The notes: generated by a model not told the origin, from the letters alone. A stretch of 64,000 bases of DNA from Sphingomonas sp. 28-63-12 (GCA_002281535.1 NCGD01000007.1:32814-96813), one strand, 5' to 3'; counted from the first letter of the stretch, positions 1 through 8,966 are shown. Translations and numbers: made by a program.

Positions 1-2
1 TC

Positions 3-614
3 CGGCTCAGCCCCGCGCCGGCGCTCAGCAAGCTGCTCGCCGGGACGATCGAGCTGCATCTGTTCGATCGCGGCTATGTCGGGCTCAATTTGCAGGAGGA
101 CGGCAGCGGCAACCTCTGCCTCGCGGTCCACCGGTCGCGGCTCAACGAGGCCGGCGGCCCGGAAGGATTGTTGCGCGCGCTGGCCGCGGAATCGCCGGCG
201 CTGGCCGAGCGGCTGGCCTGGCGTCAGCCGGGCGCAATCGATGCGGTGGCCAATGTGCCCTATGGCTGGCGACAGCGCGTTGGCATTGCGGGGCTGTTCC
301 GGCTCGGAGACCAGGCCGGCGTGATCCCGTCGCTGGCGGGTGAGGGAATGGGCATCGCCATCGCCAGCGGGATTCGCGCGGCCCAGGCCTTTGCCCAAGG
401 CGGCCCCACAGCGTCGGTTGGCTTTCAGCACCGGCTCGCCCGCGATCTGGTTCGCCCCTTGGGGGTAGCCGGGCTGATCCGCGCCGCTGCCGAGCACCCG
501 GCGGCGGCGCGCCAGCTTGTGGCGCTCGCTAAAAAAGCACCAATCATGATCGAGATCGCCGCCCGGCTGACCCGGATCAATCATTCGCCGATTGACGCGC
601 CGCGCGCGGCATAA
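3..614 (+). CDS. FAD-dependent oxidoreductase, C-terminal part (5' truncated by window edge)
   Basis: The reading frame is open from the first bases to the TAA at 612-614, so this is the last 203 residues of a gene starting outside the window. The segment [20 protein letters not shown] is the C-terminal FAD-contacting GD motif of p-hydroxybenzoate-hydroxylase-fold flavoproteins (geranylgeranyl-reductase-like group). It is followed by a helical tail. The N-terminal Rossmann motif that would define the subfamily is missing here, so substrate and pathway cannot be named. The gene ends just before msrB on the same strand. Confidence 0.75.
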   Translation, partial: RLSPAPALSKLLAGTIELHLFDRGYVGLNLQEDGSGNLCLAVHRSRLNEAGGPEGLLRALAAESPALAERLAWRQPGAIDAVANVPYGWRQRVGIAGLFRLGDQAGVIPSLAGEGMGIAIASGIRAAQAFAQGGPTASVGFQHRLARDLVRPLGVAGLIRAAAEHPAAARQLVALAKKAPIMIEIAARLTRINHSPIDAPRAA

Positions 615-627
615 GATGCTCGGTAGC

Positions 628-1038
628 ATGGACCATCTTACCCTCTCCGAAGCCGAATGGCGCAAGAAGCTGTCGCCCGAAGCCTATCATGTCCTGCGTG
701 AAGCCGGGACCGAACGCGCCTTTTCCGGTCGCTATAACGACAACAAGGCCGATGGCGTCTATCGCTGTGGCGGTTGCGGGCTCGAGCTGTTCGACAGCGC
801 CGACAAATATGATTCGGGATCGGGCTGGCCAAGCTTCAACCAGCCGATCACACCCGCCAATGTTACCGAACATCGCGACGACAGCCACGGCATGACGCGG
901 ATCGAAGCGCGCTGCACCCGCTGTGACGGCCATCTGGGCCATGTCTTCCCCGATGGCCCGCCGCCGACCGGCCTGCGCTATTGCATGAATTCGCTCTCGC
1001 TCGATTTTCGGTCACGTGGCAGCAGCGAGACCAGCTGA
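628..1038 (+). CDS. msrB: Peptide-methionine (R)-S-oxide reductase MsrB
   Basis: Reduces the R-epimer of methionine sulfoxide in proteins, repairing oxidative damage. The 136-residue product is full length for a single-domain MsrB. It has the two zinc-binding CxxC pairs (CGGC near residue 47, CTRC near 95), the SGSGWPSF substrate motif and the catalytic cysteine in RYCMNSLSL near residue 118. The start is set at ATG 628 ([11 protein letters not shown]), where family similarity begins; ATG 616 is an in-frame alternative and neither has a clear ribosome binding site. The PBP gene follows 44 bases later. Confidence 0.95.
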   Translation: MDHLTLSEAEWRKKLSPEAYHVLREAGTERAFSGRYNDNKADGVYRCGGCGLELFDSADKYDSGSGWPSFNQPITPANVTEHRDDSHGMTRIEARCTRCDGHLGHVFPDGPPPTGLRYCMNSLSLDFRSRGSSETS

Positions 1039-1082
1039 CCGCTTGTGAGCGGATCGGATACACTGTATTCCGCCCGTTCTTC

Positions 1083-3227
1083 ATGGCAAACCTGTCCTTT
1101 CCCAACATCCCGCCCGTCTGGCGTAAACGGCTTCTGCTGGCGGCGCAGATTTGCGGCGGGCTGTTTGTGCTCGGTCTGGTCGGGCTGATTACGGCTGTCT
1201 ACGTCGCCAAGGCGCAGCTGCCGAGCTTCGACGAGCTGAAATCATCCCCCAACGGCCAGACGATCCGCGTCCATGCCGCTGATGGCACCGTGATCGTCTC
1301 ACTGGGGCCAAGCTATGGCGACTGGCTGTCCTATGACCGCATCCCGCAGGTGATGCGCGATGCGACGATTTCGGTGGAAGACCGGCGTTTCCGATCGCAT
1401 CCCGGTGTCGATCCGATCGCACTGCTGCGGATCACGCGCTTTGCCATCGCCAATCATGGCAATGGCCGGCGCCTTCAGGGTGCATCGACGATCACCCAGC
1501 AAGTCGCGCGCACGATCTTCCTGTCGAACCGCTATACATTCGGCCGCAAACTGCGCGAAATGGTGCTGGCGCTGGCGCTGGAACGCCAATTTACCAAGGA
1601 CCAGATACTCGAGCTTTACCTGAACAAGGTCTATTTCGGCGGCGGTGCCTATGGCATTGATGCAGCGTCACGCCGCTTTTTCGGCCATAGCGCCGAACAG
1701 CTGACCTTGTCCGAAGCCGCCGTCATCGCCGGTCTGGTCAAGGCCCCATCGCATTATTCGCCGACCGCAGACGCCGAGGCTGCGATCGGTCGCGCCGGTG
1801 TCGTGATCGGCGTGATGCAGGAAACCGGCGCGATTACCGCTGAACAGGCCGCCGCCGCTGATCCGTCCTCGGTCAAGCTCGCGCCCGAACCGAAGCAGAA
1901 CAGCGTGCGCTATTTTACCGATTGGGCGCTGCCGCAGCTTGAAACGCTGATCGACGAGACGACCCGCCCGTTGGAAGTCTGGACCACGCTTGATCTGCCG
2001 ATGCAACGCGCTGCCGATGAGGCGATCCGGGCTGCAGCGCCGAAAAACGCCCAGGGCGCACTGGTCGCGCTCGATCGCGACGGGGCGGTCCGATCGATGG
2101 TGGGCGGCAAGGATTATGTCGCGTCGATCTATAACCGGTCGACCCAGGCGGTCCGCCAGCCGGGATCGTCGTTCAAATTATTCGTCTATCTCGCCGCGCT
2201 CGAAGCTGGACATCGCACCGACGAAAAGATTGTCGACGAACCGATCACCATCAACGGCTGGACCCCGCGTAACAGCTCGGGGCGCAATGCCGGTGAGGTC
2301 ACGCTGCGCAATGCTTTTGCCTATTCGATCAACACCGTTGCTGCAAAGCTGGGCGAGGAAATCGGCTTTTCGACAATCGCTGACATGGCCCGTCGCTTTG
2401 GTATCACCACCCCGGTCGATACCCATCCCGCGATGGTGCTGGGCACCTCCGACGTCCGGCTGATCGACATGACCCGCGCCTTTGCATCGGTCGCCAACAA
2501 GGGCGTGGCGGTAACACCTTATGGCATCACCAAAGTGACGGCGAATGGCGTGACCATCTATGCACATGAAGTGGACCGGTCGCAGGTGCTGGTCGCGCCG
2601 AGCATCGCCGCGCAGATGACCGATCTGTTGCAGACTGCAGTCAACACCGGCACTGGCCGGGCCGCGCAGATCGGCCGCCCCGTTGCCGGCAAGACCGGCA
2701 CGACGACATCCAACAAGGATGGCTGGTTTCTGGGCTTTTCGAGCGGCCTGACCACTGGCGTGTGGATGGGTCGCGACGATGCGCGCACCGTGCCCGGCCT
2801 GCAGGGCGGGACCGCCCCCGCGCGCGCCTTTGCCGCCTTCATGAAGGTCGCGGTCGCCCGTCGGCCGGTCGAGCAATTTGAAACCGCAGTCACTTTGCCC
2901 GACGAAGCCGCAGCGCTCGACGAGCAAAGCTATTTTGGTCAGCCGGACAATGGACTGTTCGTCGATGAAAATGGCGACCCGGTCGATCCCGGCGCCGCGC
3001 CGCCACGCGATGGCAGCATGGTCAACCCCGATGGTGGCCCGATCGAGGGCGATCGCCCTGCCGGCGAAGGCGGGCCCATCCAGCCCAATCCGCAGCTCGA
3101 CCAGGCCTGGCTAGACCGGGTTCTTGGCCGGTCGTCTGGTCCTCGCCCGGGGCCACCGCCGGCACCAGTGCCGACCCGGGCGCCACCGCCGCCCGAGCGG
3201 CTTCAGGAACCGCGCCCCAACCAGTGA
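1083..3227 (+). CDS. Class A penicillin-binding protein (PBP1A family, transglycosylase/transpeptidase)
   Basis: Polymerises and cross-links peptidoglycan from lipid II at the outer face of the inner membrane. The 714 residues contain an N-terminal transmembrane helix (about 14-40). The GT51 glycosyltransferase motifs follow: EDRRFRSHPGVD near 98, GASTITQQ near 133, KLREMVLALALE near 155 and ELYLNKVYFGGG near 176. The transpeptidase motifs are SSFK near 361, YSIN near 415 and KTGT near 537. The C-terminus is a proline-rich tail. The start at MANLSF is preferred over the longer frame because the extension overlaps msrB and the helix then lies at the usual distance from the start. The 3' end overlaps the convergent metallopeptidase gene by 25 bases. 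Confidence 0.95.
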   Translation: MANLSFPNIPPVWRKRLLLAAQICGGLFVLGLVGLITAVYVAKAQLPSFDELKSSPNGQTIRVHAADGTVIVSLGPSYGDWLSYDRIPQVMRDATISVEDRRFRSHPGVDPIALLRITRFAIANHGNGRRLQGASTITQQVARTIFLSNRYTFGRKLREMVLALALERQFTKDQILELYLNKVYFGGGAYGIDAASRRFFGHSAEQLTLSEAAVIAGLVKAPSHYSPTADAEAAIGRAGVVIGVMQETGAITAEQAAAADPSSVKLAPEPKQNSVRYFTDWALPQLETLIDETTRPLEVWTTLDLPMQRAADEAIRAAAPKNAQGALVALDRDGAVRSMVGGKDYVASIYNRSTQAVRQPGSSFKLFVYLAALEAGHRTDEKIVDEPITINGWTPRNSSGRNAGEVTLRNAFAYSINTVAAKLGEEIGFSTIADMARRFGITTPVDTHPAMVLGTSDVRLIDMTRAFASVANKGVAVTPYGITKVTANGVTIYAHEVDRSQVLVAPSIAAQMTDLLQTAVNTGTGRAAQIGRPVAGKTGTTTSNKDGWFLGFSSGLTTGVWMGRDDARTVPGLQGGTAPARAFAAFMKVAVARRPVEQFETAVTLPDEAAALDEQSYFGQPDNGLFVDENGDPVDPGAAPPRDGSMVNPDGGPIEGDRPAGEGGPIQPNPQLDQAWLDRVLGRSSGPRPGPPPAPVPTRAPPPPERLQEPRPNQ

Positions 3228-3877
3228 AGCGCGGCACCATGGCGCCGCAGCCAGATCCTGGCGATTGCCGCGTCGTCGCCGACAAGGCGGTCAACCAGCG
3301 CATGGAAATCGGGGCTGTGGTTCATCTGCAATCGATGCGCCACTTCATGCGCCACTGTCGCCCGCCGCACCCGATCGGGCATCAGGATCAACCGCCAGCT
3401 ATAGCGTATCACCCCGTTCGACGCGCAGCTCCCCCAGCGACCGCGCGGATCGCCGATTGCCACCCGGCTGATGCTGACCCCCAGTCGCACCGCAAATTCC
3501 TCGGTCTCGCGGCTGAGCTGCGCGAGCGCCTCGCGCTTGAGCCAGGCGGTAATCCGGCGCGACAGTCCCTCGATCGGGCCGCCGCAATGCAGGCTATCGC
3601 CGATCCGCGCGATCCGACGGGAAGCGGTTTCGTCCCAGACGATGGTAACGGTCGCATCGCCGATCGGAATCTGCGCACCGGGGGCGAACGGGCGCGGGAC
3701 CGGCAGTTTGGCGCGCTGTTCAGCAATCCAGTCGCCATGATCTTCGGCCCAACGCAAGGCCGGCGCTAGCGCCGCGCGCTTCGGCAGCGTCAGCCGGACG
3801 ATACCGGTTGCCGGATCGACGCTTAATCGGGCGCGGCGCGCACCCGGATGGCGAACGACCTCGATGCCGCCGCTCAT
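3203..3877 (-). CDS. YgjP/SprT-like M48-type zinc metallopeptidase (DUF45)
   Basis: A 224-residue protein with the zinc motif HEVAH at about 177-181, followed by NHSPDFH, which supplies the further histidine typical of the YgjP-like domain. The middle segment with RGRWGSC is also characteristic of this family. No signal peptide is visible, so a cytoplasmic location is likely. The cellular substrate of this family is not established. Its ATG overlaps the TGA of the upstream YcgN-like gene (ATGA), which suggests translational coupling. Confidence 0.85.
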   Translation of the reverse strand: MSGGIEVVRHPGARRARLSVDPATGIVRLTLPKRAALAPALRWAEDHGDWIAEQRAKLPVPRPFAPGAQIPIGDATVTIVWDETASRRIARIGDSLHCGGPIEGLSRRITAWLKREALAQLSRETEEFAVRLGVSISRVAIGDPRGRWGSCASNGVIRYSWRLILMPDRVRRATVAHEVAHRLQMNHSPDFHALVDRLVGDDAAIARIWLRRHGAALHWLGRGS

Positions 3878-4317
3878 AATTCCTGATCGATTAGGTGATG
3901 CTCCAGCTCGCCGGCATCATCCTCCGATATCGTCCGGCCCCGCACCGATTTGCCGGCACGGTGGATCGAATCGCGATCGCCCGAGACCAGATAATGCCAG
4001 GCCGGCAGCGGCAGGCCATCTTCGCGCAGACGATAGGCGCAACTGCTCGGCAACCAGTCAATCTCGGCGAGCTTGGCGGGCGTCAGGCGGACGCATTCGG
4101 CAACATAGGCGTGGCGGTGCTTGTAATTGGAGCACAAGGCGGTGGTCCGATCGAGCAGCCGACACGAGACGTTGGTCGGCAACAATTCGCCGGTTTCCTC
4201 ATCCTCCAGCTTGTGGACGCAGCATTTGCCACAGCCGTCGCACAGTGCCTCCCATTGGGCGCGATCGAGCTTGTGGAGCGGCGTGTCTTCCCAGAATTTG
4301 CCGCTCATCGTGCCCAT
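3874..4317 (-). CDS. YcgN-family cysteine cluster protein (UPF0260)
   Basis: A 147-residue protein that starts with KFWEDTPLHKLDRAQWEALC, the typical UPF0260 opening. The clustered cysteines CDGCGKCC and later single cysteines (SCRLL, ALCSNY, AECVRL, SSCAYR) match the YkgJ/YcgN zinc or iron cluster pattern. Biochemical function is not known for the family. The gene overlaps the end of the upstream SCO gene by 13 bases, and its stop overlaps the start of the metallopeptidase gene, so the three leftward genes look like one operon. Confidence 0.88.
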   Translation of the reverse strand: MGTMSGKFWEDTPLHKLDRAQWEALCDGCGKCCVHKLEDEETGELLPTNVSCRLLDRTTALCSNYKHRHAYVAECVRLTPAKLAEIDWLPSSCAYRLREDGLPLPAWHYLVSGDRDSIHRAGKSVRGRTISEDDAGELEHHLIDQEL

Positions 4318-4907
4318 CGCTTAAGCTCGGCGACAATCTCGGCCGGGGTCTTGTCCTGGGGCAGGAGCGCCAGTGGCTTGCCATCGGGCCCGAACAGATA
4401 GGCCAGCCGGCTGTGATCGACGATATAGCCGCCATCGGGGCGTTTGGGCTGGGCTTGCGAATAGATTGCGAACTCGTCCTTCACCGCCTTGATTTCCGCC
4501 GGGCTGCCGGTGAGCCCGACCAGTCGGGGGTGAAAGGCAGTGACGAACTGCTTGAGCACCGCTGGCGTATCACGCGCTGGATCGACGGTGATGAAGATCG
4601 GCACCACCCGCGCCGCCAGCGCCGGATCGCTCTTTTCCAGGCTGTGCATGGCCAGCGCGATGTTCTGGACGTCGACCGGGCACACGTCCGGGCAATAGGT
4701 ATAGCCAAAATAATAGATGCGATATTGGCCGGCAAAGTCGGCATTGCTGACCCGCTTCCCATCCTGATTGGTCAGCGTGAAGGGGCCGCCGATGCGCGCC
4801 CCGGCCAGTGGCGGCCGCGCAGTATCAGCCCCGCCAGCGCCGGGGGAACAGGCCGCCAGCATCACCGCGGTGAGGAGCGCAGCGGTGAAGCGCAATTTCT
4901 CGTTCAT
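4305..4907 (-). CDS. SCO1/SenC family copper-binding lipoprotein
   Basis: Thioredoxin-fold copper chaperone, in other bacteria linked to cytochrome oxidase CuA assembly or copper homeostasis. The 200-residue form starts at MNEKLRF. It has a lipoprotein signal ending LAAC (Cys20), a copper-binding CPDVC (Cys72, Cys76) and the third copper ligand His165 in VDHSRLAYLF. An in-frame ATG at 4922 would add five residues. The gene is the first of a leftward run with the YcgN-like and YgjP-like genes. No oxidase subunits are nearby, so the client is unknown. Confidence 0.92.
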   Translation of the reverse strand: MNEKLRFTAALLTAVMLAACSPGAGGADTARPPLAGARIGGPFTLTNQDGKRVSNADFAGQYRIYYFGYTYCPDVCPVDVQNIALAMHSLEKSDPALAARVVPIFITVDPARDTPAVLKQFVTAFHPRLVGLTGSPAEIKAVKDEFAIYSQAQPKRPDGGYIVDHSRLAYLFGPDGKPLALLPQDKTPAEIVAELKRWAR

Positions 4908-4991
4908 GGCAGAGCCAGCCATGATCTGTTATCGCTTGTCGCGCAAGTGGTGCGCCGCACCATGGCGGAACAACAGGGATATGATGCGATC

Positions 4992-5609
4992 ATGAAAATG
5001 ATGATTCGGTTGGCAGCGATCGCGGTGCTGGCGATGATGGGCAGCGCCATGGTGGGCAGCCCGGCTGCGGCGCAATTCGCTCAGTCGGCCGGGGCAAAGT
5101 TTCTCGAAGCGGTCAAGGAAGAGAAGAATAACGACGTCGTCGCCGCGCTCAGCGCCAGCGGGACCACCGTCGTCAACACCCGCGATTTTTCGACCCGCGA
5201 AACGGCGCTGCACATCGTCGCGAAGCGGGGGGATCTGCTCTACACACGCTTCCTGCTGCAAAAGGGCGCTGACCCGAATTTGCGGGATGCCAAGGGCAAT
5301 ACGGCGTTGATGGTCGCCGTCAGCGGCGGCTTTGGCGATCTGATTGCACCACTCGTCGCGGCCAAGACCAATGTGAATCAGGGCAATGACAGTGGCGAAA
5401 CACCGCTGATCCGCGCGGTGCAGCGGCGCGATGTGGCCATGATCCGCGAATTGCTCACCGCTGGCGCCGACCCGGACCAGGCCGATTCCCTCGCCGGCAA
5501 GTCGGCACGGATTTACGCCAATGAGGACGAACGAACGCCCGCGCTCGCGCGCCTCTTCGCCGATATCCCCAAGCGTGACCGGCGCGCCGTCGCCGGCCCG
5601 ACGCTGTGA
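4992..5609 (+). CDS. Secreted ankyrin-repeat protein
   Basis: A 205-residue protein beginning MKMMIRLAAIAVLAMM with a signal peptide ending near SPAAAQ, so it is predicted periplasmic. The mature part has three to four ankyrin repeats, with recognisable units ETALHIVAKRGDLLYTRFLL, KGADPNLRDAKGNTALMVAV, GETPLIRAVQRRDVAMIREL and LTAGADPDQADS. The same frame is open far upstream, but that part is antisense to the SCO and YcgN genes and has no protein character. The start was chosen because it gives a proper signal peptide. Its partner is unknown. Confidence 0.85.
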   Translation: MKMMIRLAAIAVLAMMGSAMVGSPAAAQFAQSAGAKFLEAVKEEKNNDVVAALSASGTTVVNTRDFSTRETALHIVAKRGDLLYTRFLLQKGADPNLRDAKGNTALMVAVSGGFGDLIAPLVAAKTNVNQGNDSGETPLIRAVQRRDVAMIRELLTAGADPDQADSLAGKSARIYANEDERTPALARLFADIPKRDRRAVAGPTL

Positions 5610-5626
5610 CCAGCGTCTGAACCGCG

Positions 5627-6124
5627 CTAACCGAGCATCTCGGCATCCGGATCTATGGCCAGGATCAGCCGCCGGCCCGCGCGCCGCGCAAAGGCCAGGG
5701 TTTCGCGCTTGCGGGCGGGCGCTGATAATGGCGTGCTATAGGCTTCCCGCACGATCATCGCATCATAGCGATCGGCGACGATAATGCCTGTACGTTCGGG
5801 CAGGAAGGCAGGCCCCGCCAGCGGCGTGATATCGAAACCGTTCGGCACTGCCCAGTAATAGCGGTCGCAATGCGCCAGGTAATCGCCCCATTTGCCATCA
5901 CCGAGCAAATCCGCGCGCGACGTTTTGATCTCGACGATGACAATCCCACCGCGCGCATCGATCGCCATCAAATCGGCGCGGCGCCCGCCATCGAGCGCCA
6001 CTTCGGCGATCGTCACCAGATCATGGCGGAGCAACAGCCGGGTGACACCGCGTACGACATCGGCCGCCACCAGGGCACGCGCTGCCGGGTCCTGCAATGC
6101 GGCGGGGGACAGTTGATCAACCAT
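5627..6124 (-). CDS. mmcB: MmcB family DNA repair protein
   Basis: A 165-residue protein matching the alphaproteobacterial MmcB family, a predicted PD-(D/E)XK-type nuclease linked to mitomycin C survival in Caulobacter. The core IVIVEIKTSRADLLGDGKW carries the E-x-K active-site pattern, preceded by RRADLMAID. It lies alone on the minus strand, convergent with the ankyrin gene 17 bases away. A perfect alphaproteobacterial LexA box lies immediately upstream (6136-6150), so SOS control is strongly indicated. Nuclease activity itself is a family-level prediction. Confidence 0.9.
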   Translation of the reverse strand: MVDQLSPAALQDPAARALVAADVVRGVTRLLLRHDLVTIAEVALDGGRRADLMAIDARGGIVIVEIKTSRADLLGDGKWGDYLAHCDRYYWAVPNGFDITPLAGPAFLPERTGIIVADRYDAMIVREAYSTPLSAPARKRETLAFARRAGRRLILAIDPDAEMLG

Positions 6125-6135
6125 CCCCCGGCCTA

Positions 6136-6150
6136 GAACATTACACGAAC
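6136..6150 (-). promoter_or_regulatory. LexA (SOS) box upstream of mmcB
   Basis: On the minus strand the sequence reads GTTC-GTGTAAT-GTTC, an exact match to the alphaproteobacterial LexA operator GTTC-N7-GTTC. It ends 11 bases before the mmcB ATG (6124), in the position of the core promoter. LexA control of mmcB is known in Caulobacter, which agrees with the placement. Confidence 0.9.
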
Positions 6151-6194
6151 GAAATAAAGAGGGCGTCGCGCAGTGGAGTTCGGCTCAGCGCCAC

Positions 6195-6872
6195 TCAGCG
6201 GTAGAAGATGTGCCCGCCGATTGCCGCGACCCGCGTCAACCGCCAGCCTGGCGAAACGCGACGGGCGTGGAAATAGAGTGCGTTGGCGACCGGGCTCTCC
6301 CAGGCCTTGTCCATCGCCACCTGGGCGATGGCGAGCGCTCGGCGATAGCTGGCATTGCCATGGGCGATGCTCGGCATATGGCCGCCGCGAACGAACGAGA
6401 ATTGGCCGCGCTGGGTAACTACCGAGCAGATCGAGCTGGGAAAGCGGCCCGACGTGGTGCGGTTCATGACAACCTGGGCAACCGCCAGCTGGCCCGCAAG
6501 CGATTCGCCCTTGGCCTCGAAATAGATCGCGCCTGCCAGGCAGGCGAGATCACCATCGACGCTGTCGGGCACGGGTTGCGCATCAATCGCAGCGGCGAGC
6601 GTCGCATAGGCACGCTGCGCATCGGCTGCGCTGTCGAGCGTTGCCTCCTGGTCATCGTCACTGGCAATGGACTGAGTCAGCCCCGATGCGGCGGGCGGGG
6701 GAACCAGGGCAGGCGTCGGAACGTTGGCTGGGGTAGAATGATCATAGGCCGACAGCGATGTCGTGATGACCGATCGGTCCGGCTCGATCGCGAACCCCGG
6801 GGTGCCAGACCCGGCAAGGCTCGTCGCACAGAAGACCGCGATGATGATCGCGGCACGAAGAGAAAACTGCAT
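6195..6872 (-). CDS. Cell wall hydrolase (SleB domain), exported
   Basis: A 225-residue protein with an N-terminal signal or anchor (MQFSLRAAIIIAVFCATSLA). A low-complexity Ala/Pro/Thr linker runs to about residue 100. The C-terminal SleB/Hydrolase_2 domain starts at LACLAGAIYFEAKGE, with the expected catalytic glutamate in the FEAKGES segment, and continues through AQVVMNR and CSVVTQRGQFSFV. SleB-type proteins are lytic transglycosylase or amidase-like peptidoglycan enzymes. It is monocistronic, with about 157 bases upstream for a promoter. Confidence 0.88.
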   Translation of the reverse strand: MQFSLRAAIIIAVFCATSLAGSGTPGFAIEPDRSVITTSLSAYDHSTPANVPTPALVPPPAASGLTQSIASDDDQEATLDSAADAQRAYATLAAAIDAQPVPDSVDGDLACLAGAIYFEAKGESLAGQLAVAQVVMNRTTSGRFPSSICSVVTQRGQFSFVRGGHMPSIAHGNASYRRALAIAQVAMDKAWESPVANALYFHARRVSPGWRLTRVAAIGGHIFYR

Positions 6873-7029
6873 TGAAACTGCTGATTATGCGGTTGGTGCG
6901 CGGTGATGATCGCCGTCAATGGCACCATCCCGGGCTTACCCCCCGACTGCGTCACTGGCCGATATCGCACATCCGCCAGCACAACGCGTTTTTCGAAGCG
7001 CCGTCCTCTCGTTGTGCAGCGCGACATAG

Positions 7030-7371
7030 TCAAGCGAGCGCAATCGTTTCAGCGGCGAACCGTTCCGCATCCGCGATGTCCAGTTCAACAACCCATAAAT
7101 CGGGATCACGCGCCCGGCGCCGTTGCCAATAATCGGTGATCGGACCGGGATCGTCGCCGGCAGGGCCAGATACCGCCATCAGCTCAACCAGCCCCGATGG
7201 CCCGATGGCGCGTTCTAACACTTTGAATTTCTTGCCTTTGTGGCAGGTAATGACCAGAATGGCCCCGGCCTGTGGGTCACCCTTGGCAAGCACCATCGCC
7301 ATTCCGCCGGCATCGTTGATTTGCCGCAGCAGCGCACCGATCAGCGTGCCACTGGGCAACCGATCGCTCAT
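7030..7371 (-). CDS. DUF1491 family protein
   Basis: A 113-residue protein with the DUF1491 features: RLPSGTLIGALLRQINDAGG at the N-terminus, then VLAKGDPQAGAILV, and a C-terminal ITDYWQRRRARDPDLWVVEL. The family is small, alphaproteobacterial and has no assigned function. Its start codon overlaps the stop of the upstream thioesterase gene (ATGA), so it is co-translated with that gene and ptsN. Confidence 0.85.
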   Translation of the reverse strand: MSDRLPSGTLIGALLRQINDAGGMAMVLAKGDPQAGAILVITCHKGKKFKVLERAIGPSGLVELMAVSGPAGDDPGPITDYWQRRRARDPDLWVVELDIADAERFAAETIALA

Positions 7372-7838
7372 GCCGGCCGGTAGCCAGGCAGGCTGGCCAG
7401 CGGAATGCGGGATCGCATGAAGGTGCCGGTTCCCCGCGCGACCTCCTCTCCACTGACGTCAATCAGCCGGGCATCGGCGATCAGCACCCGGCGCTGGCCG
7501 CTGATCCAGCGCCCCTCGGCAGTGACCATGCCCTCCGTCATCGGGCGGGTGAACAGCAGGTTAAAGGCGGTCGTCAGCAAGAATCGATCGGTGACCAGGC
7601 TGTTCGCCGCGTAAAAGGCGGCATCGTCGAGCATTTTGAAATAGCTGGTGCCATGCGCGGCGCCGCCGGCGTGATAATAGCGCGAATCGAGCATGAATTC
7701 GATTCGCGCGATCCCGCTTTCCGGAATGGTCAGGTGTGATTCGAACAGCTGGTTGATCGGAGCTGCCGCATAGAGCGATTCGAGCGCCCGAAAATGCGCC
7801 TCGGCGCCTTCGGCTGGTAGCGCTGAGTCAGGCCGCAT
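7368..7838 (-). CDS. PaaI-type hotdog-fold thioesterase family protein
   Basis: A 156-residue single hotdog domain. The segment YYHAGGAAHGTSYFKMLDDAAFYAA matches the active-site loop and following helix of PaaI-like acyl-CoA thioesterases, with D in MLDDAAF at the place of the usual catalytic acidic residue. The start MRPDSALPAEG at 7838 is used; a longer frame runs back antisense through ptsN and is not coding. It overlaps the end of ptsN by 11 bases. The natural acyl-CoA substrate is unknown. Confidence 0.85.
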   Translation of the reverse strand: MRPDSALPAEGAEAHFRALESLYAAAPINQLFESHLTIPESGIARIEFMLDSRYYHAGGAAHGTSYFKMLDDAAFYAANSLVTDRFLLTTAFNLLFTRPMTEGMVTAEGRWISGQRRVLIADARLIDVSGEEVARGTGTFMRSRIPLASLPGYRPA

Positions 7839-8298
7839 CGCGCGCTTCGTCACCGGTCCACAGCGCATAAAGCGCATCGGGTGAGCCGGCCCCGCGCAAC
7901 TTGGCGACAAAGCCGCGATCCCGCAGCCGCCGCGATACCCGCGCCAGCGTCTTGAGGTGATCGGCACCCGAATCGGGCGGCGACAACAGCGCAAACACGA
8001 TATCGACCGGTAAATCGTCGATCGCCTGGAAATCGATCGGCTGGGCGAGGTGCGCAAACACCCCGATCACCCGATCGAGCCCGGCAAGCTTGCCGTGGGG
8101 AATGGCGATCCCGCCGCCAAACCCCGTCGAGCCGAGCCGCTCGCGATCGCCAAGGACCGTGATGATCGCCTTCGCATCGAGCCCGTGTGCTTCCGCCAAT
8201 ATGGGCGACAATTGTTGAAACAGCGCCTTTTTATTGGACGCCGCCACGTTATTGAGCACGGTATCGGACAGCAGCAAATCACTGAAGTTGATCATCAT
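7828..8298 (-). CDS. ptsN: PTS IIA-like nitrogen-regulatory protein PtsN (EIIA-Ntr)
   Basis: The terminal phospho-acceptor of the nitrogen phosphotransferase system, which in proteobacteria modulates potassium transport and the stringent response. The 156-residue protein has the phosphorylated histidine in GGGIAIPHGKL and the family segment VFALLSPPDSGADHLKTLARV. The start at 8298 (MMINFSDLL) has GGAA just upstream. It sits downstream of hpf, the same linkage seen in the rpoN-hpf-ptsN cluster of many proteobacteria, although rpoN is not in this window. Confidence 0.93.
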   Translation of the reverse strand: MMINFSDLLLSDTVLNNVAASNKKALFQQLSPILAEAHGLDAKAIITVLGDRERLGSTGFGGGIAIPHGKLAGLDRVIGVFAHLAQPIDFQAIDDLPVDIVFALLSPPDSGADHLKTLARVSRRLRDRGFVAKLRGAGSPDALYALWTGDEARDAA

Positions 8299-8384
8299 GG
8301 TTCCACAGCGCAGCATCGGCGGCGCTTGACGCGCACGATGCAACGGTCGCGCCGCATAACGCCGATTGGGCGCGAGTGAAAGCG

Positions 8385-8966
8385 TCAGCTGACGCGCTGC
8401 GGCTCAACCCAACCGATCGTGCCGTCACCTCGTCGATAGACCATGTTATACGCGCCGGTGCCGCTGTTGCGGAACAACAAGGCGGTGGTGTTGCGTAAAT
8501 CGAGCATCATCACGGCATCGGATACGCTGGCATCGGGCACGTCGACGCGCATTTCAGCGACGATTGCAGGGAAATCCTGGGCTTCGGTTTCGGAATCTCC
8601 TTCGCTGAACAGCGTGTAGCCCGCATTATCGGCCTGCGTGTCGTGGCCGTTGCTGGCCTGGGCGCTGTGCCGGTCCTTCAGGCGGCGCATATAACGACGC
8701 AGTTGCTTTTCGATCTTGTCGGCCGCGCCGTCAAAGGCAAGGTGCGCCTCCATCGCATCGCCGCGGCCCTTGAGCACCAGGCCCTGCATGACGTGCGCGA
8801 CGATATCGCACGTAAAACCGTTGTCATGGGGGCCACGGCCCAGCGTGACATGGGCGGAAATCGCGCGCGCGAAATATTTCTCGGCAATCCCCTGGAGTCG
8901 GTCGTCGACACGTTGCCGCAGCGCTTCGCCTGTATCGACCTGATGGCCTGAAACGCGGATGTCCAT
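8385..8966 (-). CDS. hpf: Ribosome hibernation promoting factor, long form
   Basis: A 193-residue HPF/RaiA protein. The N-terminal S30AE domain (MDIRVSGHQVDTGEALRQRV to about residue 105) binds in the 30S A and P sites. The C-terminal domain, containing AVMMLDLRNTTALLFRNSGT, is the dimerisation module that makes 100S ribosomes in long-HPF organisms. The ATG at 8966 is preceded by a strong GAGGAGG at 8970-8980, which rules out the in-frame ATG at 8981. ptsN lies 86 bases downstream. Confidence 0.94.
   Translation of the reverse strand: MDIRVSGHQVDTGEALRQRVDDRLQGIAEKYFARAISAHVTLGRGPHDNGFTCDIVAHVMQGLVLKGRGDAMEAHLAFDGAADKIEKQLRRYMRRLKDRHSAQASNGHDTQADNAGYTLFSEGDSETEAQDFPAIVAEMRVDVPDASVSDAVMMLDLRNTTALLFRNSGTGAYNMVYRRGDGTIGWVEPQRVS

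Noticed and set aside
3864-4991. Long plus-strand open frame that would extend the ankyrin protein to 581 residues
   Set aside because: This part is antisense to the SCO and YcgN-like genes, lacks protein-like composition, and would put the clear signal peptide in the middle of the protein.
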